Shown here: piece after piece, positions 49,629 to 62,532 of the stretch
Layout: the number at the start of each line of letters is the position of its first letter
Numbering within the stretch: position 1 is the first letter of the stretch
DNA from: Cardinalis cardinalis
Taxonomy: Eukaryota > Chordata > Aves > Passeriformes > Cardinalidae
Assembly (NCBI GenBank): GCA_014549065.1
Contig: JACDOX010000119.1
Coordinates: 1,052,467-1,116,466, forward strand
Direction of reading: 5' to 3'
DNA: 64,000 nt
Program-made: the position numbers and the translations under genes
Notes under the pieces: generated by a model
Database searches by the model: none
Told to the model about the DNA's origin: nothing
What the model saw: the letters and a program-made list of their open reading frames with translations, nothing else

Positions 49629-52600
49629 GTGGTTTTAGTGTAAGCTGTTTTCTTCCCTGGCAGCATATTCTGGTCTCTAGGAAGTAGAGCGTCCTTTGTC
49701 AACTGAGTTAACTTCTGTCCCATTGAATATGTAAAAAAAATTATCTTTGGTCAGAACAAAAAAATCCTGCCTAAAAAGTTTTTCAGCCTATTTTTAAATA
49801 TTTTTAAGTGAGCCTGATTTAAAGCAGGTTGTAACAGAGAAACTCAGGAGGTGAAAAAGTGCTGAACAGAGACAGCAATGAGTAGCCAGAACAAATTAGT
49901 CTTAATTGAACCTAATTAAGGCTTAAAACTNGTCTTTTTACAATAGCTCCTATGTCACGAAACATCAGTCTCAAAGGTCCCATTTTTGAACAGCTGAAAT
50001 TGTTCTAGTGTAGCAATGGGGGTTAGTAAAGGCAATTACATTGCTCCATAAAGATGAAAAATTGTCTTTTGAAGNGGCAATTCAGATATTCTTGAGTGAC
50101 AACTGCCATCAAAGAGCTTTTTCCACTCCAGCATGGAACCCACTAAACCAAGGTGATGGAAGTGGCCTGNTGCATGGCAAACAGGCCCTGGAAGTTCCTG
50201 TAATTTTGGCCATGAACTGACCAAAGACCTTTTCACCCTGGAGTGAACATTGAACTCAGCCAGTGAACAATTGTGATTTTTGTACAGCTCACTGGACCTC
50301 AGACCAACAGCCTTCTCTCAGCATCTCCAAAATTCTCCCCAGGTCTCTAATGACACAAAGAAAGTGAGCAGAGTGGCATACTTTTCTTCATGCTTGCATA
50401 ATTTACTCTTATTTAGCATGTTCTTTGAGCATTCATATCCCTTTCCTTCTTTCCATTTTGGGTTTATTCAATTCAAACTTTTATTTAATCAGGTACACTA
50501 ATCCATGGAGGCTTCTCTTTTTACATCAAGGTAGTCTCATACTGAAACCAGCTTTCACTGAATTTTGTATTTGTTGAATGATAAAAATAAAGATTAATAA
50601 GATCTTAATATAATTATTTATTATTTCAGCTAAAAATTGTCACTTTTGCCATTATAGTTAAGGTATGGATGTATAACCAGTACTTAACTGGATTCCTGTA
50701 CATTTGTATTTNACAATAGGGTAAAACCACAAAAGTTCCATGTATTTTGTATAGTTCCTCCCAATAAATATCACACAGGTAAATTNAAATGTTTATATGC
50801 AGGCCTTCTGACTGCCATTAGTCCAAAAAATAATAAATGCCCAGAGGTACTAGCAGCAAAATGCCAAAGTTATAAAGGANATTATTCTCATGAGAGTGTG
50901 TTTGGAAGAACAGATTCAATTGTTTCCTCATGTATTTCCCATTGGAAAAAGAGTCTGCATCTATTATTACTTTCAAATAACATCTTTATCTTCATATTTG
51001 CTAGATGGTCTGTTAGTTTTGCTGCCTAGGAATACAGAACATGAGAGGCAGTTCTGTAATCAATGAGAGAAGTTATTTCTGAGAGTACATTTTCCATAGG
51101 TCAGTGCCAGGATGTGAGATGTGTACAAAACCACACCTGTGTACTGGAATTTACCTGGCTAAAGAGAAATACAGGAGAAGTGAGAGCACCTAAACTAAAA
51201 TGTGCATGACTGAGGTTCACATTCCTTTCAGCTGCTTTACTTTATTTCTGCCTCTGTTTCTTCCCCCTCAGCTTTAGATTTATGAGCCAGTGTAAGCTTT
51301 CCTGACTGCTTCTGAAAAGGATTCATGGCTGCTTGTGCTCGCAGCATCCAACAAATCACTCATTTCACAGCGTTCATTTCTTTCATTAGATGGGGATTCC
51401 TCATTTTTTGTCCACCCCTCACATTTCATTACAGTAATTTGAAGGGTTTTGCATACCAGTCTCAAGAGAAAAATATTTTGTTTGTTGGTTTGAAATGTGG
51501 ATTTCATCAGCTCTGGTCCTTTTTTTTTATTTTTTTGGCACCACAGCATGAAAAATAGTGAAAGGCAACTGCACATTAAGCTGAAGGCTAATTTACAGGT
51601 TCTNTTTTTTGGAATAGTTGATTTTTACCTTGAAGAAAAACAGACTGACCTGATGATTTCTCTTGTGGCTCTNTTTTCTCTGCTTCTGTGATTGAATNAA
51701 TATTCGTGGGGGGAGATGNATTTTAATNCTTTTGTATCAGANATTTTACATTCGACAATTCTGNTTTTTTATTGATACTCTTTGNAGTTTAGCCAAATGA
51801 CNTCTATTTTGTTTCATGGTGANGATCTTTGAATGTAAGCTCTTGATGTGAGACACTGGGGTTTCCACAGTGCCAGATGACAAATAGATGTATTTAAAAT
51901 ACTACNTATGTATAGAAAATTGTGCTTTCCTTTGAGAAAACAGGGCAGATATTTAATTTGTCCCTTGGGCTCCTCTCTGTCTAGATTTGGGAAGATCACA
52001 GCCTTTCCTGGGGAGATGGGAAGCCCCCAAAGAGATACAAATCCTGTAATACTCCTCACTATTTAATACTCCTCCTGCTCTCTAGGTTACAAACCAGATA
52101 ACATTAACTTGCATTTTTATTTGAAGAAGACACATGAATTTTTTTTCTCTTTAGTCTCTTGGGTGTGACCCAGTTGCTCNGCCTGGGTATTCCATTGGGA
52201 CAATGACATCTCCAACAGCAGGTGAAAGTCCAGTCTAGAGGAGTTTTTCATATCCACCAATGGACTGGGGAGATGATGCAAGAAATGAATCATCTCTCTC
52301 CCTTGAAAACTCCACTTCCCCCAGTTGACAGAAATAATTGTTACACCCCTCTTTCCTTTCAACCACCCCTGGCAAAAGTTTGACCAGGTGTTTGTTGTGT
52401 CTCTGTGACTTTGTGTTTCAAACTGCTTCTGAAGGTGCCAGAATTTTGACATGCAGCTGCAATCCTTGTGGTTGTCAGTTTGGGAGTGTAGCAGAATATG
52501 AGAGNTCATCCATCTCAGCCCCCACAGCACCAGATTGTTTTCTGCCATCTACCCTTTGGTCACAGGGGCTTTGTGGAGCTCTTTTTATAAGAAGAGCTTC

Positions 52601-53220
52601 TTGAGGAGGTCTTCTCCACTTCTACTGACAGGCTTCTCTGTCTCAAATGCTGATCTTGCAGGGTTTTTCCTTGTTTTTATTTTATATCATGGATCTTCTT
52701 AATTCATTGCAACTTTTTGCTTTTTCAGTGCTTTACTGGTAAGCAGGTGTCTTATGACCAAAATTGTTACAAGCCAGTTCTCTTTATTTGGAGTTTTCTC
52801 CTGAATTGTCTTTTCAAGCCCTTTTTAATTGGACTCTGGGCTTATGTTTAACGTGTTTTTCACCTGCTTCAGGTGTCCTGTCCGGAAGGACACAGAATTC
52901 AAGGTAGTGTCTTACAATTGCTATACCAGAGTCTCTCAAACAGCAGCACTGGGGTGCTCATGGCTTGCCCAAAGTTCTCCCTGAGCATCTGAGTTGTGTG
53001 GGGCAGGAAGCTTCTAATTTCTTTTNATCAATGGCTGCTTAATTCCAATCTCATATTAAATTTTTTCTCTGCTACTGCCCTAGATCATATTTATTTTAGC
53101 AAATCAACCTTACTAGTGCTCTGTAGTTTTGTGGGTTTTTTGTTTTTGTTTAACATACACATTCTAATCAGGCATACCAATATATTCTACAAGTAATACC
53201 TTTTTCAGGATCAGTAAAAT
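49629..53220. other. Non-coding unique sequence with an N cluster
   Basis: Ten N positions fall in 51604-51823, well above background. A T/G tract lies near 53129-53150. The 143-codon minus frame at 52117-52548 has no recognised domain. Confidence 0.5.
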
Positions 53221-53237
53221 ATATTATTTTTATATAT

Positions 53238-53272
<35 letters not shown>

Positions 53273-53461
53273 CAGCATATATATATACACACACAGTATA
53301 TATATACAGTATATATATACACATACATATAGTATGTATATATATACACATACACATATATGTGTGTACTTTTATATACATACATATATATGTACATATA
53401 TATATTATATACATATATATGCATATATATAAATATAAAATATATATTAAAAANATATATA
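53221..53461. repeat. Compound microsatellite: (TA)n, (GATA)8, then TA/CA-rich array
   Basis: TA units at 53231-53240 are followed by eight perfect GATA units at 53241-53272, then about 185 bp of alternating TA, TACA and TATG dinucleotides with many self-complementary stretches. The minus-strand frames here (Tyr/Ile/Cys-rich, up to 89 codons) are translations of the repeat and not genes. Confidence 0.95.
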
Positions 53462-56400
53462 GTGGTCCCCTGCAAGGCAAAAGAAATACAGGAAGAAAAG
53501 GACTACCTGTCTAATATGTGATACTGCTTATTTCATTCATNTCCATGAGAAAAATGACCTTGGGAAGGTTGTGAAGGTTTTTATTTGGAGCTGGGTGGTG
53601 GTTTGACACCAAATGAGCCTGTAAGGAATCTTTCTTTCAGTGACTCTCTAAAAGCTCCATTAATTCTACTTTTAGAGACAGAAATTTCTAAATCTTCCAG
53701 GCCATATGTTTAGCTTACAACCTCATTTGCAATCAGACACAACAGGTCTATTTAATATTCTTTCACTGTGTAGTACCCATATGCAAACTGCTATTGCTGG
53801 AGAGGTGAGGTGGTGTTATTTGCCAACAGAGCTTCACTGCATTTTTATAGCAATTCTCTAAGTGCTCTTCAGTGCACTCACAGTGCTCACCAGTGCACAA
53901 GGAAGTTTGGACTTAAAATCATGCATTGATGAAGAATAACAAAAAGCTTTTCCTCCACATGTAGATCTACAAGGAGGAAATTTGTTTTGTTTGGTGGACA
54001 CAGTTATATTATATTGCCATTAAGAAGAAGCTGCTGAATCAGGCATTTTTGACATTTTTGCAACTTGATTAAGCTTATGGCATAATTAAAGNAATCTGCC
54101 ACTATTTTTGCAGATATTACACTAATCTTTCTGAGACATGTGTCCCCAATCTGTTACTGAATCACATTCTTGCACAAATGTAACTCCCAGATGTGTTGCT
54201 ACACTGGTGTTTTTAATTGCATTTTATTTACTGTGCTCCAGAATTATCATTTTGCTCTCATCAANACTCATGGTTAATTGAATGCATGAAAACTAAATTC
54301 ATTAATATCAAAGCACTAAGACTGGTGCTTGTTCCATGCCTTCATTTCTATGCCACTTAAAACCTTTGGGTTAGACATGTGTTGAGATGAGTTCTGAGTG
54401 TATCTTCTGGAGAAAACTGTTTCTCTCTTGCCTTGAAAGCTATTTCATTTCTCAAGATCAGTTCACAAGATCTCTGTGCCTGATAAGCAGCAAATTAAGA
54501 CAGTGGTATTTACAATTAGAGCTTGGAGTTCATAGCAGGTGACATAGGAGGGAGCTGTGGAAAAGGATCCTATCCCTTTGCTTGTGTTTGAAGGGTAACA
54601 TCTCTAGTTTGCCATTTGTGAGGGGCCCTCTTGAAAACAGTGATGCTGCTTAAGGTAGAAAGCACCAGAACAAGCAGAAAATGATGCAAAATTTGCTTGC
54701 TGAAACACTGATAGAAGTAAGATGGGATACACACANAAATCAGTGTTTGTGTGCCAGTATTATAATACTAAATATTTGAATTTGCCCCCCTGCCTATAAT
54801 GGTGACTTGTGAGTGGAGCTGAATTAAACTCTGTTANATACAAGAGCTTCCAATTCCCCAGTTATNTGTGAAAGGCTTGATTACAGTTGTCCTTGCTGAG
54901 CTAGTGGCTACTTAAAGATGTTGGATTTCTCTGCTGATTGCAATCTGGGTGTTTGAAAGTCAGCAGTTTGGGAGTTATGCACAGCAATGGAATCTGTGGC
55001 CATTTATGCTTTTGGATGTCCTGGAAAATAAATTTAGTGAGTGACAGGTCTGGAGCGATGGCACTGTGTGTGAGCAGTCAGCTGGGAAAAAAGAGAGCCT
55101 GGTTACAGGAATTATAAATGAGAACAACTGTTTGACTTGAGGAGAACAAAATGAGCTAAAAATACAGCCCAGGAATAAATGGTCAGAAATAAAGGCAGCC
55201 AGTTTGGACTTGATAATAGTTTTGTCTTCGGTAAGCGCTCTTAAGCTCGTGCTCCCAAAGGAGAGAAGATAAAACAAAAGTGAAATCTAAACCCAGAGAG
55301 TCACTCATCCATCCTGGAGGGATCCCAGAGTGCTGTGGCTGCCTGGGAATGGGAGAAGAAAAAAGGAGCCACGGGGGAGGTTTGGTGTCTTGGCTGCCAA
55401 GGGCAGAACAGAACTCTCAGCTCTCTGGGTACAGCAGATGAGATCCCTGCTGCACACAGAGAAAAGGAACCTAACAAAGACACAGGCCTGCAGATAGGAG
55501 GAAGAGGTGCCAGGATGAAAGACGGTAGCTATTTGGCTGTGGTACAGATTTTCTTTTGGTTGCCACTGAAAACCATCCCCTGACTGGCGTGGGACATAAA
55601 TTCTTTCTGTGACAGCATTGCCACGCCTTTGGCNGGGAGTCTCGGAGGGCTGAATGCTATCCACACCTCCCAGCTGTGCTGCAGAGGGACCAGTGCCTTG
55701 GCCTTGATCTAAGGCTGCCCAGTGCCCAGTTTGGCTTCAAGAGGGAAACCACTTAGTCTTTGGCTGGTACTGATCAAGGTTTCACAGCCTTGGACAAATT
55801 GAATATCATTTGAAACCATGCATTCATCTGCTGGCTGCTGTTCCTTGTGTTTTTTCTCTCATGTTTATTGAAGTCCTTCTTATACCCTTCTTTCTAGTGG
55901 TCACTTTGGCTAATGAAAACCACTTCATTTCCCTCTGTGAACTTCCTTCTTTTGTTTTTGAACTCCAAATGTCTGTGGTTTGTTACTGGATCAGACTGGA
56001 GCACTTGAGTACCTGTGGTTATGTTTTCCAAAAGCTGCAGTTCAGCTACAAGAGCTGTACCTGATGAAGTCTCTCACAGTGAACTTCTTGGAAAATATTT
56101 TAATCCAATTTCACTGGATTAGCAGTATGTATACAAAGCAGCAGGTGATCTACTGGCTGTAATGGAGTATTTATTTCCTGTTGTTCAGGTTCACAGGGAC
56201 ATTCTGAGGTTCCTTTCAACCTGATTTATCCTTTAGTCCTGAGTTTTCTAGTCATTTTTCCATGTAGGGCATCCTCTTCAGCTGGGTATCACTGGAAAGG
56301 AGAAGCAGGCAGGAGAAGAGAGAAGCAGGAACATTTTTTTAAAATTCTGATTGCTTAAAAATCAGCCTTCCAGTAAAAGCAGTACTGCTTGTACTGAATT

Positions 56401-57293
56401 AAAAACTCATTAACACCTCAGTCACATTAAAAACCAAACTCAAACAGGAACAGGNACAGATTATTCTCAGGAATAGATTATTCTTTGGGGCATCTCCCAG
56501 CAAGTCAAGGAACTCCCATAACTCATCCTGGTGACAGGCACTGTTGACCTTTTTTGGCAAATAAAAACTGCTTTCACCCAAGCACTTTGCCAAAGAACTT
56601 ACCAAAGACCCTGCAGTGACATCTCTCTGGATTTAAATATGTGGGTAAAGAAAAAAAAGTTGAACAATTGCTACAAAAGCCTGACATCAAAACCAATAGA
56701 AAGCCTTTGAATAATTGCTTCTGTGCTAGGTCTTTGTTCTCTTAAAAAGTGTTGAGCACATGTGCACAAACACCCACAGCCTTATCCAGGAGGACAAAAA
56801 GCTGAGCACAAACCAAGCCCCTACAGGAGTGCAGAGCAGGGTAAGATCATNAAAACAGCTTGAGCCATTTGTGCTGCCTTCTTTTATGAGGAACAAANGC
56901 AGTTCATTCATTTGGGCTGCTGCTGCCCACCAGCAGAGAGAAAGGGTAGCAGCAGAATCTGTCAGGGTGCTGCTTTGGCAGGCAGTGGTTGTGTTCCCAC
57001 CTGGAGCCTGCCAAGCCCTGCCTCAGCCCAGATTTCAGACTTCAGGCTCTGCCTCTGGCAGCAAAACAAAAAACAAAGAGTCCTGGGAAGGGATGTTTGC
57101 AAAGGGCCAAATGCTGTGCCCAGGGCATCCCTTATACATCCATCATTGTGGCTTCTGGGTGCTATGGGACAAATATTGTATGGGAAATGTTGAAAGGAAT
57201 AGAGACACTTCTGTAAATAAACATGTATATAATAGTAATAATAGAAACCTTTCTGTAAATAAATTCTTGGTTTTTAAAACTGCTTTTCACTCN
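53462..57293. other. Non-coding unique sequence
   Basis: The longest frame of the window (56760-57326, 188 codons) ends here. It contains unknown residues, has no recognised domain and runs into the A-rich tract that follows, so it is judged spurious. The 55300-55720 segment is GC-richer than its surroundings but shows no exon that I recognise. Confidence 0.5.
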
Positions 57294-57412
57294 GTCAAAA
57301 AAAACCCAAACCCATTCACAAAATAAAAACCACACAAGAAAACCCAACAAAACCCCCAAAAANNAAAANAAANNAAACAAGAAAGCAAAANAGAATAAAC
57401 AAGCAAACAAAN
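57294..57412. repeat. A/C-rich low-complexity tract with Ns
   Basis: The + strand is A with interspersed C (AAAC- and AACCC-like units) and several Ns. It is the mirror image of the T/G tracts elsewhere in the window. No retroposon body is recognised on its left side. Confidence 0.9.
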
Positions 57413-60400
57413 ACCTGGGAAACTTCTTGAAGNGATGTAGTTGCCCTGAGGCAAGAATTTAGGAGGTCATTCTTGCTTGGACCNGAGGATGAGCAAGGGA
57501 AGGAAAAGAGGTAATTTCACACAGTTACACCTCTGTTTGAGCAGGTGATCTGGATGTGGATGAAATTTTAAGGCCTATGTTNCTGTAATTATCTGATAAG
57601 TTATTCTAGGAGTTGGATGCTGGTTCTGGTGGTTGATATTTGTGCATTGACTATAGTCTGTCGTGCCATCTTTTGTCTTTAGGAGACCCAGAGCCATGAG
57701 ACAGNACAGCCAGAGGAGTCTTTGCTTTAACAGAATTACCCATAATTTCTTTTGGGGTTGTCTGTCCTGACAGTTTTGATTTCTCTAAAGTAGATCCAAT
57801 GCAGGAGGACCCTGTTATTCTGAGACCAGACAGCTGAGCTTGGGTATTGATATTATAATAATATGACACCCAATATAAAACTAATTAATATTGCTTTTGT
57901 TTTTCCTGGCATAGCAAACATCACTGTAAAAATTTAATTTCAGTGAGTAGTCTCTTGTTGGCTTTTCCTGTTTCAGTGGCTATGAAAAGCTGAAACTCCA
58001 TCACCATTTTATCAAGATCTACCCCCCAGAAAAATTCAAATGTGAAGTTGTTACTGGATACAAACATGTTCACACACTCCACCCCTGGACCTTGGTGTTA
58101 ACGGCATGAACACATCAACAGTGATTCATTCCCCCTTCAGCCAAGGTAAAAAGCCTGCCTGGATTTTAAATAACAGTCACTCCATTGAAGAAGTCAGACC
58201 TCATTGCAGACTGTCCAGGACAAAGGGCATTAAACCTTCCTGTTTCATTTATCTTGCTTTAATGACTTCATTTATTTAGCATTCACTTGGCTTTTTTGTT
58301 GCTCAGGANAATTGGATCTGTGGCAGCAGGGAGGGGAGGGCAGGTTGAGGTTTCAGGCACTGACTGGAGTTGAGTGGGAAAAGTAGGAGTGGTTATTGAG
58401 CTCATCTGGGATGTTAGAGGGAATTTGAGAGAGGACAGCTCTATTTCTGATTTCAGGAGANTGACCCAGGCACCGGACTGGTGGATTGATGAGGAGCAGA
58501 GATGTGGAGGGAACTGAGAGCAAACAACAAAAAATTAACCATCTAAATACCTTACAAAAATCTGTCCTTCAGTCTCCTGCNTGGAGCATGAAGGTGACAG
58601 GGCCTGTGTGGAAGTTCTGTGAGGATACATCTCTGTGCTCAGGTAAAATGTTGGATTCTGTCACAGTAGGAAGCAGTGCTGGAGTTAAACCTTCCCAGGA
58701 ATGTCACCTCCTGTTTTCCTTCCAGACAGTCAATGCTCATTGATCCACTTCTCCTGGCACCCTGTTTTAGTGATCCCTGAAGCAGGAAAAGAGCAACCAT
58801 ATGGCTTGCAGTAACTTGAATTTCAGCGTGCAATTGAAAAAGAGATTAATTTTTTTAAATTTTTTTTTTTTTTTGCCTAGATGATGCTTTGAAGTTTATT
58901 TTACACAGTCTAAGAAAAACTATGAAAGCTGCCAGGCAGTTTAAAANCAATGAAAGAGCATCTTGAGAGAGGTCAGCACAGGAGGCGTGCCTGCAGGACA
59001 GACCCTTACAGCTGCCCCTGGAGAAGCCTCAGTGGATAGGAAGCAGATGGCTCAGCTCTGTCAACATCCCAAAGTCTCCTAAAACATCAAATTATTGAGG
59101 CAATGAGGTTCTGGCTAGCTAACTACATCTGAGATGCTCATGGGCATGGCTCTCTTTCAGCCCTACAAGACAAAAAAGAATTTTAATCCTTGAAAGAAAA
59201 TTCTGTAGTGGAAGTATGTGAAAATGGGGACTGCAATGTAGATGAATGTTTGCTAATAGCAGTGAAATATTGGATTTGGGAATGTAGAAGGACTTTTCTA
59301 ACTTTACAGGCCCATAGTATTTGTAAAATTACTTTATTAAAAAAATCAGTGGGTGTTATGCAGGGACTCTGCTAAATATGAATAATTTAAACCAGTGAAT
59401 AATTAAAACCTGTCTGGAAAGAGTTATATAGGTAATTTAANTTTCAGGTATGCACAGAAGGAAATGTGAACACAGAACAATTCNGGATGGCATATTAGAT
59501 TTGCATTGTTCAAGTGAGTCCTGATCTGAACCACGAGCACTGCACTGTGNGGGATTTGCACAGCAAATCCCAAAGCAATATGAAAATGTGAATTACTCCT
59601 GGACTTAAAGGACTTTCTCTTCAAAGATGACGAAGTGACTTTGAAATGGGAACTGCAAGTACACTCCAGCTCCTGGGAAAACCACTCTGCCTTTCTTTTG
59701 ATGTAAAGGTCATTGCAAATTGGGAAGTTTAATTCATGTCCTGCATGTTTTGTGTCACCAGCCACAGTCCCTTGCTGGTAAATAAGAAAAGTGAATTTGT
59801 TCTTGAAGAGAGGGAGTGAAGAGTATAAAATTGGCCAGGTGCTTCTCTTGGGGAGGGTTTGACCACACCTTTGGTTGCACTGAGCTTTTTATCTATTTTG
59901 CAGCAGATGTATTTGTAAGATACTCATTATTTAGTACAAAGAATGACAAATAACATATTCAGTGAGGGATCAAAGGAATGACACAGGAAAAGATGTGCAA
60001 AGAGATCCTGGATGCAGGGCTGCCATTTCTGGGTTGATGGATCACCTAAGAGAACAGGCTGCTAAATTTGGGTGTAGTAACTCAAGAAATGAAATTTTTC
60101 TTGCCCAAGAAGTGAATGGGCTTGATTTGTTTCTACACCTCAAGCACAACAGTACCTAGTTTTACATTAAAAAGTTTTACATTAAAAAGTCAGAAAAAAA
60201 TGAAATTCCAGTAAAAGATTCATGTTTGCAAGCTATCAACTGAAGGAAAGGGTGGAAAAGAGAGACAATGACATGGTAAAGAAAATAATTTTCAGAAATT
60301 TCCATTTCACATGAACAACAGATTTGCTTTCAGATTTGCTCTAATCCTGAATACAGTATTTTTTTGGTAAGGAGAGTATCCAGGAAGTTGCTACAATATC

Positions 60401-62041
60401 TATATGGCAGACATGAGTAAATGAAGCTTTAATGTTTTCTGGTACTGCTGTTTGCTTTTGCATGTGGTGCATGCATTATCTCTGGCAATTTTTATTTTTT
60501 CTTTTAGTTGTATGAAATTCATACCTGTAATACACAAAAACATGCATGAGTGGGAGGCTGTGTGAAGAGGAAAAGTAAGAATTTACTTGTGTAATGATGT
60601 TTAGGTATAAAACCTAATTTTACTGAAAAATAGTTTAAGATGATACTGGTTTGTTGGTGGATTTATTTTTTTTTTTAATGTATTCTTATTTTTTTATTTT
60701 AGTGGTAGCAGTTTTCCTTTCTTCTAACAACAGAATCCTCCAGGTCAGGGCAGAACACTCCTTTCTGAACTTAGAAACTCATCAGCTCCATCATGTCTGT
60801 TACAAGTAGTGTTGCTTTGGGATTGACTTTTGGGCTATCACTCAGTTATATTTACCCTGTAGGAGTAATTTCACTGAGGTGTGCCCCTTNATGTTTCAGT
60901 CGTGGAAATCAAAAGATTTACAGGAGTTCATGTGCCACTGCCTTGCNTTTCTTCTTCTTGTCTCCAAACCAAGGAAGGAATGTGGGGAGTTTCNCTGTGT
61001 CTTCTAGAGAACCATGGATGGCTGAGGGAGAAGCTGAGTNAATGCTGAGAGAGGCAGCAAGATCNATTAAAACACAAAGAGAAAGAATAATTCATCTTCT
61101 AGACCCTAATTTGTAATTTTTTTATTAAATATATGTCCTTCCAGGTGCATTTCCCTTTTCTAACAGCTCAGAATTATAGGAGGACTCACCCAGCTATGTC
61201 TTCCTGCAGCAGTGCCAAGGTTTCTGGATTCACCTGTCCAAAATAACCAGTCAGGGTTGTAACATAATATGTTTTTTATTCAAAATATGGAATTTTGAAT
61301 AAAACTGAGGGGAATATTCTGAAGAAACGTGATTCATGCTTAGTTATTTTTGTTAGTTTTATATTGAATTAAAAACCAGGTTTCAGAATGTGTTTACACT
61401 AGATTGAAAAGGAAATTTGAGAGAGCTGCATTTGTAATGATGCTGCCTATTTTAAGCATAAAAAAGTCTGTAAAACATTAACTTTTATCCTTCACATGAG
61501 GTACTGCAGCCCCCTGGACTGCATTCAGTATACAGCACAAATAAAATTTCTAGACAACCGGGTCTGTGTTCCTACTTCTCTTGTTCTAATGCAGTGATTC
61601 ATTTCCCATTAATTTTCACACAGATTATACTTCCTTGAATATTAACAACAGTTAGAATCAAAACCTAATCCAGCAAATAAAAATAACAACTTTTTGTCTT
61701 AGTGTCATTGATCTTTTGAGTCANTAGCTATCTGGCAGAATAAATTTCACATGACTCCAGGCACCTACAGGAGGTGCAGCTCTACCCTTGGTTTTCTCAC
61801 CTCTTCCCACATTGGTAGTGACAGGAAATGAGCAGTATTGAATGACTCATCTGAACTTCTTGGGGCAGAGCAATTAGGCTGTAATTTAGGGTGACACAAC
61901 AGGCACAGAAAAGCCAATTTCTTCCTNGTGGCAATCCTGGCAGCCCAAGCTGAAACCCTTCAGGCAGGGGGAGTCATTCAGGAGGCTCTTCCAGACCGCT
62001 CCTGTGCCAGGTGATGTGCACAGCCCTGCTGGCATCACTGC
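57413..62041. other. Non-coding unique sequence
   Basis: It contains a T run ending at 58874 and a two-copy 15-bp duplication (GTTTTACATTAAAAA) at 60159-60188. No gene or transposon is recognised. Confidence 0.5.
60159..60188. repeat. Two-copy 15-bp tandem duplication
   Basis: GTTTTACATTAAAAA occurs twice head to tail without mismatch. Confidence 0.95.
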
Positions 62042-62100
62042 TGTTGAGTTTTGTGTGGATCTTCAAAGAGACAAGAGCAGTTGTTTAAGCTGTAAAGTTG

Positions 62101-62106
62101 TTTATT
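62101..62106 (-). promoter_or_regulatory. Poly(A) signal of probable LTR family C
   Basis: AATAAA on the minus strand, preceded by TATTCCTGC and followed by CAACTTTAC, in the arrangement typical of an LTR R/U5 junction. Confidence 0.4.
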
Positions 62107-62197
62107 GCAGGAATACATCAGCCTCCAAGGTGAAGAGTTCAGAGTATTAAAGACTGCGCTAAAAGCTGTCTGGCACAGAGTCCCAGTGTTCCCAGAA

Positions 62198-62211
62198 GCA
62201 GCAGCAGCAGC
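62198..62211. repeat. Short CAG/CTG run
   Basis: Five GCA/CAG units lie immediately beside the TTC array, so two different triplet repeats adjoin. Confidence 0.9.
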
Positions 62212-62218
62212 TCCTAAA

Positions 62219-62532
62219 CCTTCTTCTTCACCTTCTTCACCTTCTTCTTAACCTTCTTCTTCACCTTCTTCTTCTTCCTCACCTTCTTCTTCTTCTTCTT
62301 CACCTTCTTCTTCTTCTTCACCTTTTTCTTAACCTTCTTCTTCTTCACCTTCTTCTTCTTCTTCTTCACCTTCTTCCCCTTCTTCACCTTCCTCACCTCC
62401 TTCTTCTTCCTTCTTCTTCATTATTCTTCCTTCTTCTTCATTATTCTTCCTTCTTCTTCTTCCTTCTTCCTTCTTCCTTCTTCTTCCTTCTTCTTCATTC
62501 TTCTTCATCTTCATCATCTTCATCTTCTTCTT
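62219..62532. repeat. Expanded TTC/GAA polypyrimidine array, about 310 bp
   Basis: The + strand is TTC triplets interrupted in a regular way. From 62221 to about 62400 the interruptions are mostly ACC (units such as TTCTTCACC). From about 62400 to 62532 they are CC and ATT/ATC. The two halves look like separate expansions of different variant units. The minus strand is almost pure purine. Minus-strand frames of 60-70 codons translate to Lys/Val or Glu/Lys strings and are repeat artefacts. Confidence 0.97.

Noticed and set aside
53211..53480. Minus-strand Tyr/Ile/Cys-rich frames of 81 and 89 codons
   Set aside because: They are translations of the TA/CA/GATA microsatellite.
56760..57326. Longest open frame of the window (188 codons, + strand)
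   Set aside because: It has several unknown residues, no recognisable domain or conserved motif, and no splice context, and it runs into the A/C-rich tract. A frame of this length is expected by chance in 64 kb.
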